From positions 166,967 through 230,966 of the forward strand of contig NZ_NPBD01000015.1 of assembly GCF_002272745.1 (NCBI RefSeq): a stretch of 64,000 bases of DNA, read 5' to 3'. Positions 7,727 through 16,291 of the stretch are shown here, in pieces. A program made the translations under genes and the position numbers. Below the pieces are notes generated by a model. The model was not told the origin of the DNA and did no database searches. It saw nothing but the letters and a program-made list of their open reading frames with translations. Positions within the stretch are counted from its first letter, which is position 1. Every line of letters starts with the position of its first letter. The DNA is from Terribacillus saccharophilus. Its GTDB lineage: Bacteria; Bacillota; Bacilli; Bacillales; Amphibacillaceae.

Positions 7727-8572
7727 TTAACTGCGGGTTAATCCATAATGCGCCAATGCCTGCTGTAAGGAATTATAGAATGGAATATCTTCTACCTGTC
7801 TATCTCCTCTCAAAGTCTGTGCCAAATCGGGACGGACACCGGAAACTGCACAGTTAATACCAAGCATTTGCAGAATCTGCACCATCTGTCTGAGCTTTTC
7901 CCTTACAAGTGCTTCGGTAAAACTCGCCCCAGACATATCAATAAAAAGTGTTTCGACTCCCTTTTCCTTGCAAGCTTGCGGCATATGTTCGAGGATCAGC
8001 TCCGCACGCCGTTCACTTATTTCTCCAACCAATGGAAATACCCCGATGCCATTCATAATCGGAATAACAGGTGAACTAGTCTTATGAATTACTTCGCGCT
8101 GGCTCCTGATTTTCCTTTCTGTCAGCTCATAATAAAACTTTGTAAATTTATTGATAACTTCATCTAATGCGCGGTGGAGATTCTTCGACCATCTGATGAC
8201 CATAGCAGGTGTAACATCCTGTTTGTGCTCTTCTACAAATGACTCGATGAATTCCCAAATAACCGTTCCTGATTTTCCGACAGCCTGCAGCACTTCATGG
8301 ATCGGTGTATTGGTCTTAACCCGGCTATTCGCCACTTTTTCTACCCATGTTTTGAGATTCAGACTATATTGCTCTTCATCCTCCAAGATTGCACTGGCAA
8401 CTGTGACGATTGTCATCCGGTGCTGTTTTCTTAATTTCTCACGCATCTCTTTCCCAGCATCATCTGCGTAGATCGAATTTTTGTAGTCATATAATAAACC
8501 TGCCCATCGATCTGTTATATGAGGAGCGTTGTCCATGAGGTAGTTGTATAATGCTTCGTTCATACTTGGCAT
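7727..8572 (-). CDS. RsbR-type stressosome protein (RsbRD-like N-domain plus STAS)
   Basis: The 281-residue protein starts with a helical globin-like/RsbRD N-terminal domain (NAPHITDRWAGLLYDYK onward, to about residue 160), a linker helix (YYELTERKIRSQREVI), and a C-terminal STAS domain (SPVIPIMNGIGVFPLVG ... TLFIDMSGASF). Such proteins build the stressosome that releases sigma-B. In RsbRA two threonines are phosphorylated by RsbT; here the aligned positions read GEISERRA (Glu) and SFTEALV (Ala), so both acceptors look lost. The ATG at 8572 is preferred over 8587 because AAGGAG lies six bases before it. It sits 17 bases before the alpha/beta hydrolase and may be co-transcribed with it. Confidence 0.8.
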   Translation of the reverse strand: MPSMNEALYNYLMDNAPHITDRWAGLLYDYKNSIYADDAGKEMREKLRKQHRMTIVTVASAILEDEEQYSLNLKTWVEKVANSRVKTNTPIHEVLQAVGKSGTVIWEFIESFVEEHKQDVTPAMVIRWSKNLHRALDEVINKFTKFYYELTERKIRSQREVIHKTSSPVIPIMNGIGVFPLVGEISERRAELILEHMPQACKEKGVETLFIDMSGASFTEALVREKLRQMVQILQMLGINCAVSGVRPDLAQTLRGDRQVEDIPFYNSLQQALAHYGLTRS

Positions 8573-8643
8573 GCGAATCTCCTTCATCTTTGTGATGCTT
8601 TTATTATAGCCGAACCGCTAAGGCGCTTCTATCTTGAGCATGT

Positions 8644-8669
8644 AAAAAAGAGTCTGCCGAAGCAGACTC
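8644..8669 (-). terminator. Terminator of the purine transport/salvage operon
   Basis: On the minus strand GAGTCTGC-TTCG-GCAGACTC is followed by TTTTTT, four bases after the adenine deaminase stop codon. The UUCG-type loop makes it a textbook hairpin. Confidence 0.92.
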
Positions 8670-8672
8670 CTA

Positions 8673-10379
8673 CTAAACTCTCAAAGGTACTGTATTTCCT
8701 TCGTTCACTCTAATATAGCCTTGATCAGTCAATTTCAACGCTGGACTTACCGGCAACGAAAGGGTACTAATCGACATGAGAACATTATAATGCTTGTAAC
8801 CGAGTGATTTAATAGACTTCGTCAGCTCAGAAACTTGTGCTGCCACTTCATTCAATGGTGCTTCTGAAAGAATACCCCCAACAGGCAATTGAACCAAAGA
8901 TAGTACTTGGCCATCCTTCACACAGCAGATACCGCCTTGATGACGAATCACTTCATTCGCCGCAAGCACCATATCCTCAATATCACGGCCGATTACAAGC
9001 AAATTATGATTATCATGCGAATAAGTAGTGGCAATCGCTCCTTCTTTCAGCATGTCTCCCGTTAACAGTCCGAAAGCGCGATTACCGTTTTTTCCATATC
9101 TTTCTGCTGTCATGACAAGCGCAAGTCCTTCTTCCTGCCATTGCACTCGCCCTGCTTCAATTGCCAGTCGAACATGTCGTTCAGTTGTGAATGTTGAACC
9201 GTCTTTTATTTCCATAACGCGGTACAAAGCATCACTTTCTTCTTTTTCACTCAATAGAAGGAAATCATCATGCTTCAGCTCTTCCAATTTAACGCTCTCG
9301 TAGTAGGATGGAGGAAATTGCGGTTCTAGAACGATTTGCTCCTTCACAGCGTCCTGCTCATAAACTTGTTTGCCTTTCTTGAAAACTTCTTGAATTGAGA
9401 AAGAATGCAGATCATCAAGCAAGATGAAATCAGCTATTTTCCCAGGAGCTATTAGGCCTCGGTCCTTCATTTGCATTCGTTTTGCTGGTGCAGCAGTAGC
9501 AGCATATATTGCCTGCTCCGGCTGCATCCCCATATGTATCGCTTTTTGCACAAGCTGATTCAGATGCCCTTCTTCCAGCAATTTATCTGCCATGACATCA
9601 TCCGTTACAAAACAGAAATGCTCGGTAACATCGTTTTCTATCACATAGTTAATGATTTCCTGTGTCATAGATTTCTCCTGCAATTCTACAAACATTCCTG
9701 CATTGATGCGCTGTTCCATCCCTTCAACTGTCTGATGGGTATGATCGGAATCGACACCGGCATATATCATACGCTGCAGTTCAAGATCCAAAAGTTTCGG
9801 TACATGACCCTCCACGATCAAGTGCGGATATGCTTGTCTTACATGCGCCAGAATGCGATTCGTCTTACTGTCTGGAGCCGATATAACATCATAATAATTC
9901 ATGATCTCACCAAGGCATTGAATATTGCCTGACAGCATCAACTCATCGATATCCTTAATATCGATTTCTCCGCCTGTCGTCTCCATCGATGTGGCTGGAA
10001 CGGAACTTGGAATAGCATAAAACATATCCACCTCGCAATCCACACTTGCATCCATCATGCTTTTCACACCATCCACCCCGAAAACATTTGCCATCTCATG
10101 CGGCTCAGGAACAATGGTCGTCACGCCATTTTGAATAATGCCATAAGAGAAGGAAGAGGGCGTAATCATTGTACTCTCTATATGAAGATGAATATCAATC
10201 AAACCTGGAACCATGTATCGTCCCGCACCATCTATCACAATCTCTGGCTGCAGCTTATCAGTATCTTTCTTTCCGATATAGAGGAATTTCCCATCCAGAA
10301 CAGCAATATCGGCATCAATGAATTTCTTTCGATAGCTATTAAATACCCGCACATCACGGATTAGTAAATCAACAAGCAT
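8673..10379 (-). CDS. ade: Adenine deaminase family amidohydrolase
   Basis: The 568-residue protein belongs to the adenine deaminase (COG1001) family: VPGLIDIHLHIESTMITP holds the HxH and Glu ligands, EGHVPKL the second-metal His, DSDHTHQ the later His, and FVTDDVM the catalytic Asp; a C-terminal domain with YSHDNHNL follows. Family enzymes turn adenine into hypoxanthine and ammonia, and some act on N6-methyladenine. Characterised enzymes usually read SDHE where this one has SDHT, so the exact substrate is less certain. Last gene of a six-gene operon; 11 bases after the ABC ATPase gene, GGAGGG upstream. Confidence 0.8.
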   Translation of the reverse strand: MLVDLLIRDVRVFNSYRKKFIDADIAVLDGKFLYIGKKDTDKLQPEIVIDGAGRYMVPGLIDIHLHIESTMITPSSFSYGIIQNGVTTIVPEPHEMANVFGVDGVKSMMDASVDCEVDMFYAIPSSVPATSMETTGGEIDIKDIDELMLSGNIQCLGEIMNYYDVISAPDSKTNRILAHVRQAYPHLIVEGHVPKLLDLELQRMIYAGVDSDHTHQTVEGMEQRINAGMFVELQEKSMTQEIINYVIENDVTEHFCFVTDDVMADKLLEEGHLNQLVQKAIHMGMQPEQAIYAATAAPAKRMQMKDRGLIAPGKIADFILLDDLHSFSIQEVFKKGKQVYEQDAVKEQIVLEPQFPPSYYESVKLEELKHDDFLLLSEKEESDALYRVMEIKDGSTFTTERHVRLAIEAGRVQWQEEGLALVMTAERYGKNGNRAFGLLTGDMLKEGAIATTYSHDNHNLLVIGRDIEDMVLAANEVIRHQGGICCVKDGQVLSLVQLPVGGILSEAPLNEVAAQVSELTKSIKSLGYKHYNVLMSISTLSLPVSPALKLTDQGYIRVNEGNTVPLRV

Positions 10380-10390
10380 AGTTCACCCTC

Positions 10391-11449
10391 CTAATCGACG
10401 AGCACGATTTGTTTCTTTGGAATCTCGAGCACGACATCCTGGCCATTTGCCAGTGGTGCTGCTCCAGCGTCATCATTTACAGTGAACTGCCCTATACTAG
10501 TTTGAACTTCATATTGATAGCTTCGGCCAAGATAAGTGCTAATCAGTACTTTTCCCTGTACTGCATTCTCCACTGTCATTGGTGCTGCATCCAATGGATA
10601 CAGACGCAGATCATCCGGTCTGATTGCTCCTACCAAACCACCAGCATTGTCCTGCTGCTGAACAGTTAAAGTTATTCCTTGAACAGTTGCAGCGATTCCA
10701 TCTGATTCCTGACGACGTCTGTCGAATTGGATAAAGTTCTTGAATCCGATAAAGTCCGCGACAAATTTTGTCTTCGGTTGTCTGTAGATAGTGGCAGGAT
10801 CACTAAGCTGTTCGATGATACCTTTATTCATGATGGCTACTTTATCCGAAATCGAAAAACATTCTTCCTGGTCATGCGAGACATATACTGTCGTGATGCC
10901 AAGTTCCTGCTGTATCCTTCTAATCTCCACACGCATATTCACACGCAAGTTGGCATCCAAGTTGCTTAAAGGTTCATCAAACAAAAGGAGGTCCGGTTCA
11001 ATGACTAACGCTCTGGCAATTGCCACACGCTGCTTTTGTCCGCCTGACAATGCGGCTGGGAAGCGTTCCTCAAATCCTCTTAAACTGACGATATCAAGAA
11101 CCCGAAGTACTCGATCCTTAATTGATGCTTTCGATACTTTCCGCTGACGCAAGCCGAACGCGACATTGTCGAATACCGTCATATGCGGGAACAAAGCGTA
11201 ATTCTGAAATACAAAACCGAAATTACGTTTGTTTACCGGAACTTTCGTATAGTCCTTCTCCCGGAACAAGAATTTGCCTTCCTTTGATTGCAGGAATCCT
11301 GCAATCAGCCGAAGCGTTGTCGTCTTTCCGCAACCACTTGGACCAAGAAGGGAAACGAGTTCTCCTTCTCCGATAGACAAATTGAAGTCTTGAAGAATAG
11401 CTTGCTTCTGATAAGCAACAGTGACATCCTGCAGCGTAAACAAAGACAT
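10391..11449 (-). CDS. ABC transporter ATPase, PotA-like
   Basis: The 352-residue protein has Walker A GPSGCGKTT, Q-loop FQNYALFPH, signature LSGGQKQRVAIARAL, Walker B LLLFDEPLSNLD and the H-loop VSHDQEE, then a C-terminal TOBE-like regulatory region from about residue 240. It is the energy-coupling subunit of a polyamine/iron/thiamine-type (CUT1/POPT-like) importer. It lies between the second permease gene and the adenine deaminase gene, with 15 and 11 base gaps and an AGGAGG site. The polyamine label comes only from subunit architecture; the operon argues for a purine compound. Confidence 0.9.
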   Translation of the reverse strand: MSLFTLQDVTVAYQKQAILQDFNLSIGEGELVSLLGPSGCGKTTTLRLIAGFLQSKEGKFLFREKDYTKVPVNKRNFGFVFQNYALFPHMTVFDNVAFGLRQRKVSKASIKDRVLRVLDIVSLRGFEERFPAALSGGQKQRVAIARALVIEPDLLLFDEPLSNLDANLRVNMRVEIRRIQQELGITTVYVSHDQEECFSISDKVAIMNKGIIEQLSDPATIYRQPKTKFVADFIGFKNFIQFDRRRQESDGIAATVQGITLTVQQQDNAGGLVGAIRPDDLRLYPLDAAPMTVENAVQGKVLISTYLGRSYQYEVQTSIGQFTVNDDAGAAPLANGQDVVLEIPKKQIVLVD

Positions 11450-11464
11450 GATAAAGCCTCCTAA

Positions 11465-12253
11465 TTACCGTTTCGTGAAATAAGATAAACCAAGCAACCG
11501 TTCGACAAAGAACATGAATAAAGCTGTGATGACCATCAATACGACGGATAGCGCCGCAATTGTTGGATCGAAGTAATTCTGCACATACGTAAGCATTTCA
11601 ATTGGCAGTGTACTTACGCCAGGTCCAGTCATGAAGACCGAAATGTCCACATTATTGAATGATTCCAAGAATGCAATCAAAACTCCAGCAATGATACCGG
11701 ATTTGATATTCGGCAGAACCACTTTGAAGAAAGTACCGATCCTGCTCGCACCTAAACTGACTGCCGCCTCTTCTATGGAAAAGTCGAAGTTAGCAAGACT
11801 TGAGGAGACGACACGGATAATGAATGGCAGCATAATGACAGTATGCCCGATAAACAGACCTGCATAGATCGGCAGTTGATAGTATGTAATGAAAAAGCGC
11901 AGGAACGTGAAACCTAGCACGATTCCAGGAATGATGATCGGAGATACAAATATACCTTCCAGAAGCGCCTTCCCTTTAAAATCAAATCGATTCAAAGCAT
12001 ACGCAGCTGGTATTCCAATTAGCAGCGCAAGCAGGTTGCCTGCCAGAGAGAGATAGATGGAAACCTTGAACGTTTCCAGGAACCCGCTCACTTCGAATAT
12101 ATTTTTATACCATTCGAGTGAGAAGGATTCCGGCGGGAACCGAAGTACTGTTCCCTGTTCGAAAGAGGTGACAGAGATAATCACCAATGGCCCCAGCAAG
12201 AAAACGAACACCAGAAACGTGAAAATGCCAAGTCCTATATGTTTTTCCCGCAT
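11465..12253 (-). CDS. ABC transporter permease, PotC-like
   Basis: The 262-residue inner-membrane protein has six predicted helices and the ATPase-contact loop EEAAVSLGASRIGTFFKVVLP, the EAA motif of binding-protein-dependent permeases. It pairs with the preceding PotB-like permease; its start is three bases after that gene's stop, with AGGAGG upstream of the ATG. The C-terminal end ALFMFFVERLLGLSYF is a last helix plus a basic tail. The transported solute is inferred from the operon rather than from this sequence. Confidence 0.9.
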   Translation of the reverse strand: MREKHIGLGIFTFLVFVFLLGPLVIISVTSFEQGTVLRFPPESFSLEWYKNIFEVSGFLETFKVSIYLSLAGNLLALLIGIPAAYALNRFDFKGKALLEGIFVSPIIIPGIVLGFTFLRFFITYYQLPIYAGLFIGHTVIMLPFIIRVVSSSLANFDFSIEEAAVSLGASRIGTFFKVVLPNIKSGIIAGVLIAFLESFNNVDISVFMTGPGVSTLPIEMLTYVQNYFDPTIAALSVVLMVITALFMFFVERLLGLSYFTKR

Positions 12254-12256
12254 GGT

Positions 12257-13081
12257 CTACCTCCTTGGATTCAATTTATTTGCCAGTAAATTCATGCAAG
12301 TAATGACAATGAACGTCACTACAATCATGATGGCAGCTAGAATACTGGCCATATGCCAGTCATTTAATGTATTTGCATTTTGATAGAGCAGCGTCGAAAG
12401 GACGCGCTGCTGACCTCCCAGCAATGCAGGTGTTGTATAAGCGGTAAAACTGCCGACAAACACCAGGATTCCCCCAATTACTAAACCAGGTACGCAAAGC
12501 GGAAGGACTACTTTGGTAAACACTCCTACCCGGCTTGCACCAAGGCTCGCTGCTGCAGTCAGCAAATCTGATTCTATACTTTCCATAACACCAACTAATG
12601 TAATGATCGTCAATGGAAGGAAGAGATGGACAAGTCCGATAATGACGGCAGTTGGCGTATACAAAATTTCCAATGGTTCCTGTATGATGCCAATTCCCAT
12701 CAATGCTTCATTGACCAGCCCGTTGCGCCCGATAATGACCATCCAGCTGAAGGAACGCACGACAGGACTCGTTAAAAGCGGGAATATTGTCAAAATTAAC
12801 AGTACTGCTTTCATTTTCGCAGACATTCTGGCAATAAAATATGCTGTCGGAAAACCAATTACCATACAAATAATAGTGGTTACAATACTGACCCGCAGCG
12901 TAGTCCATAGAATTTCCAAAAAGTATGAATCCCGGAAGAGACTAGCGTAATTGCTTGTATCAGCTGCTGCTTCATTCGGAAAAAAGGTCGAAATGATCGT
13001 CATGCCGATTGGGACAAGCATGAAGATTGTTAGAAATAGAACCCCTGGCAAGATCAGGAGATACTTATAATAATTTCGCAT
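12257..13081 (-). CDS. ABC transporter permease, PotB-like
   Basis: The 274-residue inner-membrane protein has about six helices, the first at residues 8-28. The EAA loop reads LTAAASLGASRVGVFTKVVLP, as in PotB/CUT1-type permeases. GGGAGTTAATCATT precedes the ATG. It follows the nucleoside hydrolase gene by about 24 bases and is followed within three bases by its partner permease. A heterodimer of the two permeases is expected from the family. Confidence 0.9.
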   Translation of the reverse strand: MRNYYKYLLILPGVLFLTIFMLVPIGMTIISTFFPNEAAADTSNYASLFRDSYFLEILWTTLRVSIVTTIICMVIGFPTAYFIARMSAKMKAVLLILTIFPLLTSPVVRSFSWMVIIGRNGLVNEALMGIGIIQEPLEILYTPTAVIIGLVHLFLPLTIITLVGVMESIESDLLTAAASLGASRVGVFTKVVLPLCVPGLVIGGILVFVGSFTAYTTPALLGGQQRVLSTLLYQNANTLNDWHMASILAAIMIVVTFIVITCMNLLANKLNPRR

Positions 13082-13105
13082 AATGATTAACTCCCGTTCT
13101 TTTGT

Positions 13106-14032
13106 CTAAGCGTTTAACAGCTTGAGAAAGAGATCGAAGAAACGAGCTTCATCGAGCTCCAGACAAACATGCATATTCGCCGGATGTCCTAGACGTTTTT
13201 GGAAATCGCAGACAGTCTGACCGTCACAGTAAGTACTGTTCGTCTCCATTGTGACGTGCAGCCATTCTGTTTTTACCAGCTCGGAATCGATTGCAAGTGC
13301 AACCGCTAGCGGATCATGCATCGCACAAGCCCATACCCCATTACGCTCAAAATAGCTATTGCGGTATGTCGCCGTGCTTGTCCGAACATAATCCTGTAAT
13401 ATCGGGTTCTGTATTTGATCAATATGTTCATCCTTCAGCAAAGCGCTTCTCGTAACGTCCAGCCCAACTTGTGTTAACGACTGGAAACCTGCCTCGAAGA
13501 CAATGGATGCCGCTTCTGGGTCAGCGAACATGTTATACTCTGCTACTGGAGTTACATTGCCGACCCCTTTCACGACACCGCCCATAAAGATGACTTCTTT
13601 GACTGCCGATACAATCTCAGGATACTGCCGCACTGCCTCAGCTAGATTTGTCAGTGGACCTGTCATGATCAATGTAATATCACCTGGAGCAGCCATAACT
13701 TGATTTCGTATACAGTCAACCGCAGATTGTTCTTGTACCTCACGGTTCGTAGCAACACCCTTTAGTGCGCCTCCGATCCCATCTTCACCGTGCACACGAT
13801 GCTCGAAATGAGGTTTTCGGGTGAGCGGTTTGGAAGCCCCGGCGAATATAGGTGTCTTTTCATCATCAAGTAAATCAAGTATTTTGGCTGTGTTTGTAGT
13901 GGCTGTTTCTAAGGAGACATTGCCGCTGACTGTCGTGATACCGACGACGTCTAACGCCCCGCTTTTCACGGCAAGCATGATACCAATTGCATCATCAATT
14001 CCAGTATCTACATCCAATATAACTTTCTTCAT
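13106..14032 (-). CDS. Nucleoside hydrolase (inosine-uridine preferring family)
   Basis: The 308-residue protein begins with ILDVDTGIDDAIG, the DxDxxxDD calcium-binding signature of N-ribohydrolases. It also shows TGPLTNLAEAV and FMGGVVKGVGNVTPVAEYNM, with the Asn and Glu residues that hold the ribose, and a C-terminal CAMHDPLAVA Asp-containing loop. It splits nucleosides to base plus ribose in the cytosol. Two ATGs are adjacent; the second (14032) has the better distance from GGGGGAG. It sits between the substrate-binding protein and permease genes, so its substrate is probably what the transporter brings in. Confidence 0.9.
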   Translation of the reverse strand: MKKVILDVDTGIDDAIGIMLAVKSGALDVVGITTVSGNVSLETATTNTAKILDLLDDEKTPIFAGASKPLTRKPHFEHRVHGEDGIGGALKGVATNREVQEQSAVDCIRNQVMAAPGDITLIMTGPLTNLAEAVRQYPEIVSAVKEVIFMGGVVKGVGNVTPVAEYNMFADPEAASIVFEAGFQSLTQVGLDVTRSALLKDEHIDQIQNPILQDYVRTSTATYRNSYFERNGVWACAMHDPLAVALAIDSELVKTEWLHVTMETNSTYCDGQTVCDFQKRLGHPANMHVCLELDEARFFDLFLKLLNA

Positions 14033-14043
14033 CATGCTCCCCC

Positions 14044-15093
14044 TTACTTGGTCACTTCTTTATTCCAGCGATCGATCCACTGCTTAGAGTTCTCGACTAG
14101 GAAGTCAGCTGGCAGGATATTAAGTTTCTCAATGACATCCTCACCGTACGTAACACCCTCTTGCTCTTCATCGGAAAGTACCACTTCTGTATTAACCGGA
14201 GAATCTACCTTTGCTTTTGCTGTCTTCTCTTGCACGTCTGTACTTAACTGATAATTGATAAATTCTTCAGCAAGTTCCTTCTGATCGCTGTCTTTTACTA
14301 CGTTAACTGTATTCATGACAGCATATCCGCCTTCTTCAGGTGTTACAAATTCCGCTGCAGGTACCGCTTCCTTCAACGAGCTGAAGTACATTTCCATAAT
14401 TGGCCCGCCAGCAATTTCGCCTTGTCCGAACATATTGATGAATTCAGATGTCTGATTGTATTCGTTAACGATATTAGGCTTTAACGCATCGAGCTGTTTA
14501 AATGCAGCATCCTCATTAAATGAATCATTGCCGCTCACTTTAGAAGCTGCATCAAGGAACATCGGTCCTGTTGTAGTCGTAATACCAGGAATCGCTACAT
14601 TACTTTCCCACTCTGCATTCCACAGATCCTTCCATGATGTAACAGGTCCTTTCACCATTTCAGGATTATAGGCAATTCCGAACTGCCCGATTGTGTATGC
14701 CGGTCCGTATCCTTCACCGTTAGGAGATTTGGCTGTCTCATAAATCTTGTCCAGGTTTGTCAGCTTTGAAGAATCCAGCTCCTCGAACAAACCATCATCC
14801 ACACCTTGCTGCGCGTAATAATCAGATAGGTAGACTAGATCAACGTCTGAGTTGCCTTGTCGTATTTTGTTCAAGCGTTCCGCATTATTTCCTGTTTCTA
14901 CTACAATGTCGACATTGTGTTCCTCTTCAAATGGTGCATACACATCTTCATTGAAGAAATCTTCCGAGAAACCCCACGTAGAGATGACAAGCTTTTCTTT
15001 TCCAGCTCCAGCACTATCACTGCCACAAGCAGATAAAGTAAGTGCAGAAGCAATTGCAGCTGAACCAAAAAGCATTTTAATACGACCATTCAT
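14044..15093 (-). CDS. Lipoprotein substrate-binding protein of PotD-like ABC importer
   Basis: The 349-residue preprotein has a lipoprotein signal: basic start, hydrophobic core, and lipobox LTLSACGSD (modified Cys at residue 20). The mature part is a two-lobed periplasmic-binding fold of the PotD/spermidine type (LVISTWGFSEDFFNEDVY, then NAERLNKIRQGNSDVDLVYL). It is anchored outside the membrane and hands the ligand to the permeases. The ATG at 15093 is chosen over an upstream in-frame start because of GGAGG eight bases before it and the proper signal length. First gene of the operon. Confidence 0.9.
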   Translation of the reverse strand: MNGRIKMLFGSAAIASALTLSACGSDSAGAGKEKLVISTWGFSEDFFNEDVYAPFEEEHNVDIVVETGNNAERLNKIRQGNSDVDLVYLSDYYAQQGVDDGLFEELDSSKLTNLDKIYETAKSPNGEGYGPAYTIGQFGIAYNPEMVKGPVTSWKDLWNAEWESNVAIPGITTTTGPMFLDAASKVSGNDSFNEDAAFKQLDALKPNIVNEYNQTSEFINMFGQGEIAGGPIMEMYFSSLKEAVPAAEFVTPEEGGYAVMNTVNVVKDSDQKELAEEFINYQLSTDVQEKTAKAKVDSPVNTEVVLSDEEQEGVTYGEDVIEKLNILPADFLVENSKQWIDRWNKEVTK

Positions 15094-15136
15094 GTGAAAA
15101 ACCTCCATATAATAAGTGATTATAAAAGCAAAAAAA

Positions 15137-15182
15137 GAAGACAATCTTAATAGAATGCGAGCATTCTACAAGATCATCTTCT
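15137..15182 (-). terminator. Long hairpin with T-run between MpsC-like gene and purine operon
   Basis: On the minus strand a stem of about 20 bp (GAAGATGATCTTGTAGAATG with its partner, loop near 15160) is followed by CTTTTTTT. It lies 75 bases after the MpsC-like stop and 44 bases before the binding-protein start. It can be the terminator of the upstream gene or an attenuator in the leader of the purine operon; I see no purine-riboswitch core. Confidence 0.75.
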
Positions 15183-15257
15183 CTTCGATCAACAAAGGTC
15201 AGACCAATCAAGCTTTTCTATGGCATTAACCGTATACCAGATAAATCCGGCTTTGGC

Positions 15258-15596
15258 TTAACTGCCTAAGACAATATTGGTGAAAGCACGTTGAGAGGCT
15301 GCGTCGTAATCTCGTAGTATTGACTCAATGTGCCATTCCGTTTCGGTATTAAGTTTTTCTGCCAAGCGTTTTTTGTACAGCATTGATAAACGGAAGTCGA
15401 CCTCCTGCTTCAAGCTAGGAGCCTCGCCTTCCAGAGCTGCAGATCGCGGTGAACGCCGATGCTTGGCTTGGATGGTGATGATGTTCTGATCAATGGAAAT
15501 CTTCAATAATGTCGTTCCGACACCGAACAATTCCTTCGACACATCATTGTACATATGCGACAGCTTCTTCTTGATTTCATTGCTATTCTCTAGCAT
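15258..15596 (-). CDS. MpsC/DUF2294 family protein
   Basis: The 112-residue soluble protein fits the DUF2294 family, renamed MpsC after its link to the MpsAB/DabAB membrane-potential or bicarbonate system. Characteristic parts are IKKKLSHMYNDVSKELFGVG near the start and RDYDAASQRAFTNIV near the end. No mpsA or mpsB homologue is visible in this window, so it is an orphan copy. I chose the ATG at 15596 (AGGTGG upstream) rather than the GTG four codons earlier. The function of isolated copies is unknown. Confidence 0.7.
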   Translation of the reverse strand: MLENSNEIKKKLSHMYNDVSKELFGVGTTLLKISIDQNIITIQAKHRRSPRSAALEGEAPSLKQEVDFRLSMLYKKRLAEKLNTETEWHIESILRDYDAASQRAFTNIVLGS

Positions 15597-15630
15597 GCCA
15601 ACAACCACCTGTCATGTATGTGGTAAGGTC

Positions 15631-15659
15631 ATTATACATACTTTAATAATCCAAATCAA
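15631..15659 (-). promoter_or_regulatory. Sigma-A-type promoter of the MpsC-like gene
   Basis: Minus strand TTGATT, 17-base spacer, TATAAT. The -10 is about 35 bases before the ATG at 15596. Confidence 0.7.
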
Positions 15660-15714
15660 TATATTGTTCGGATTTAAATGAATTTTTCTATTTTATATTC
15701 AGCTATTGTTCACT

Positions 15715-15748
15715 AAAAAAGAGAGACAGCGTTTAATCATGTCTCTCT
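15715..15748 (-). terminator. Terminator of the GntR-ABC-ECF sigma operon
   Basis: GAGAGACA pairs with TGTCTCTC around an 11-base loop, followed on the minus strand by TTTTTT. The stem contains the stop codon of the sigma factor gene. Confidence 0.85.
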
Positions 15749-16288
15749 TACCATTATCATATCGCGGTATGACCGCTCTGTTTTTAATAGTTGCTTTGCC
15801 CTATACAAACGGGTCTTAACTGTTGATTTGGTCAAAGATAGGTTTGCAGCAATTTCACTTTCCTTCATATCTTTCTCATAACGTAACGCCAGCACTTCCT
15901 GGAGTTTTGGCTTCAGCTTTCGAATATCCTGCTCGAGTTCTCGCTTCGTCTCCCGCAGCTCGACCTCTTCCATTACGATATGTTCGAGGTAATGCTGCTC
16001 AAGCTCCCAGCTGGCCAACTCTAAACTAATGAACTTGCGTTTACCTTCTTTACGAAGCATATCAATGGCTGTCCGCGAAGCAATTGTTGCCAGCCATGCA
16101 CCTGCCTTCGACACATTCTCCAGCTTGTCCAGATTACGATAAGCCTTGATGAACGTCTCCTGCGCCGCGTCCTCTGCCAGCTGCGGATCACGCAGCACCT
16201 TCTGCGCTGCGTAATATACCCGCTGATGGTAGAGCGAATAGATATGCTGAAACACCGACTCCGTCACATATACAAACTCGCTTGCCAC
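15737..16288 (-). CDS. ECF-type RNA polymerase sigma factor
   Basis: The 183-residue protein has sigma region 2 (DPQLAEDAAQETFIKAYRN, then AWLATIASRTAIDMLRK) and region 4 (LRYEKDMKESEIAANLS with the helix-turn-helix TKSTVKTRLYRAKQLL), and lacks regions 1 and 3, as in ECF factors. The start is a GTG behind TTGGAGGAATAAAGC. It is the last gene of a GntR-ATPase-permease operon and starts three bases after the permease stop. No anti-sigma gene follows. Its target promoters are unknown; control of its own transporter or of envelope genes is a guess. Confidence 0.9.
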   Translation of the reverse strand: MASEFVYVTESVFQHIYSLYHQRVYYAAQKVLRDPQLAEDAAQETFIKAYRNLDKLENVSKAGAWLATIASRTAIDMLRKEGKRKFISLELASWELEQHYLEHIVMEEVELRETKRELEQDIRKLKPKLQEVLALRYEKDMKESEIAANLSLTKSTVKTRLYRAKQLLKTERSYRDMIMVRET

Positions 16289-16291
16289 GCT

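Noticed and set aside
9471..9932. 153-codon frame opposite the adenine deaminase gene
   Set aside because: The deaminase metal motifs on the minus strand explain the region.
10391..15093. Plain annotation of the ABC genes as a spermidine/putrescine importer
   Set aside because: Architecture alone supports that label; the nucleoside hydrolase and deaminase in the same operon argue against polyamines.
15183..15245. Purine (guanine/adenine) riboswitch upstream of the purine operon
   Set aside because: The conserved joining and loop bases of purine riboswitches are not found; only the hairpin remains.
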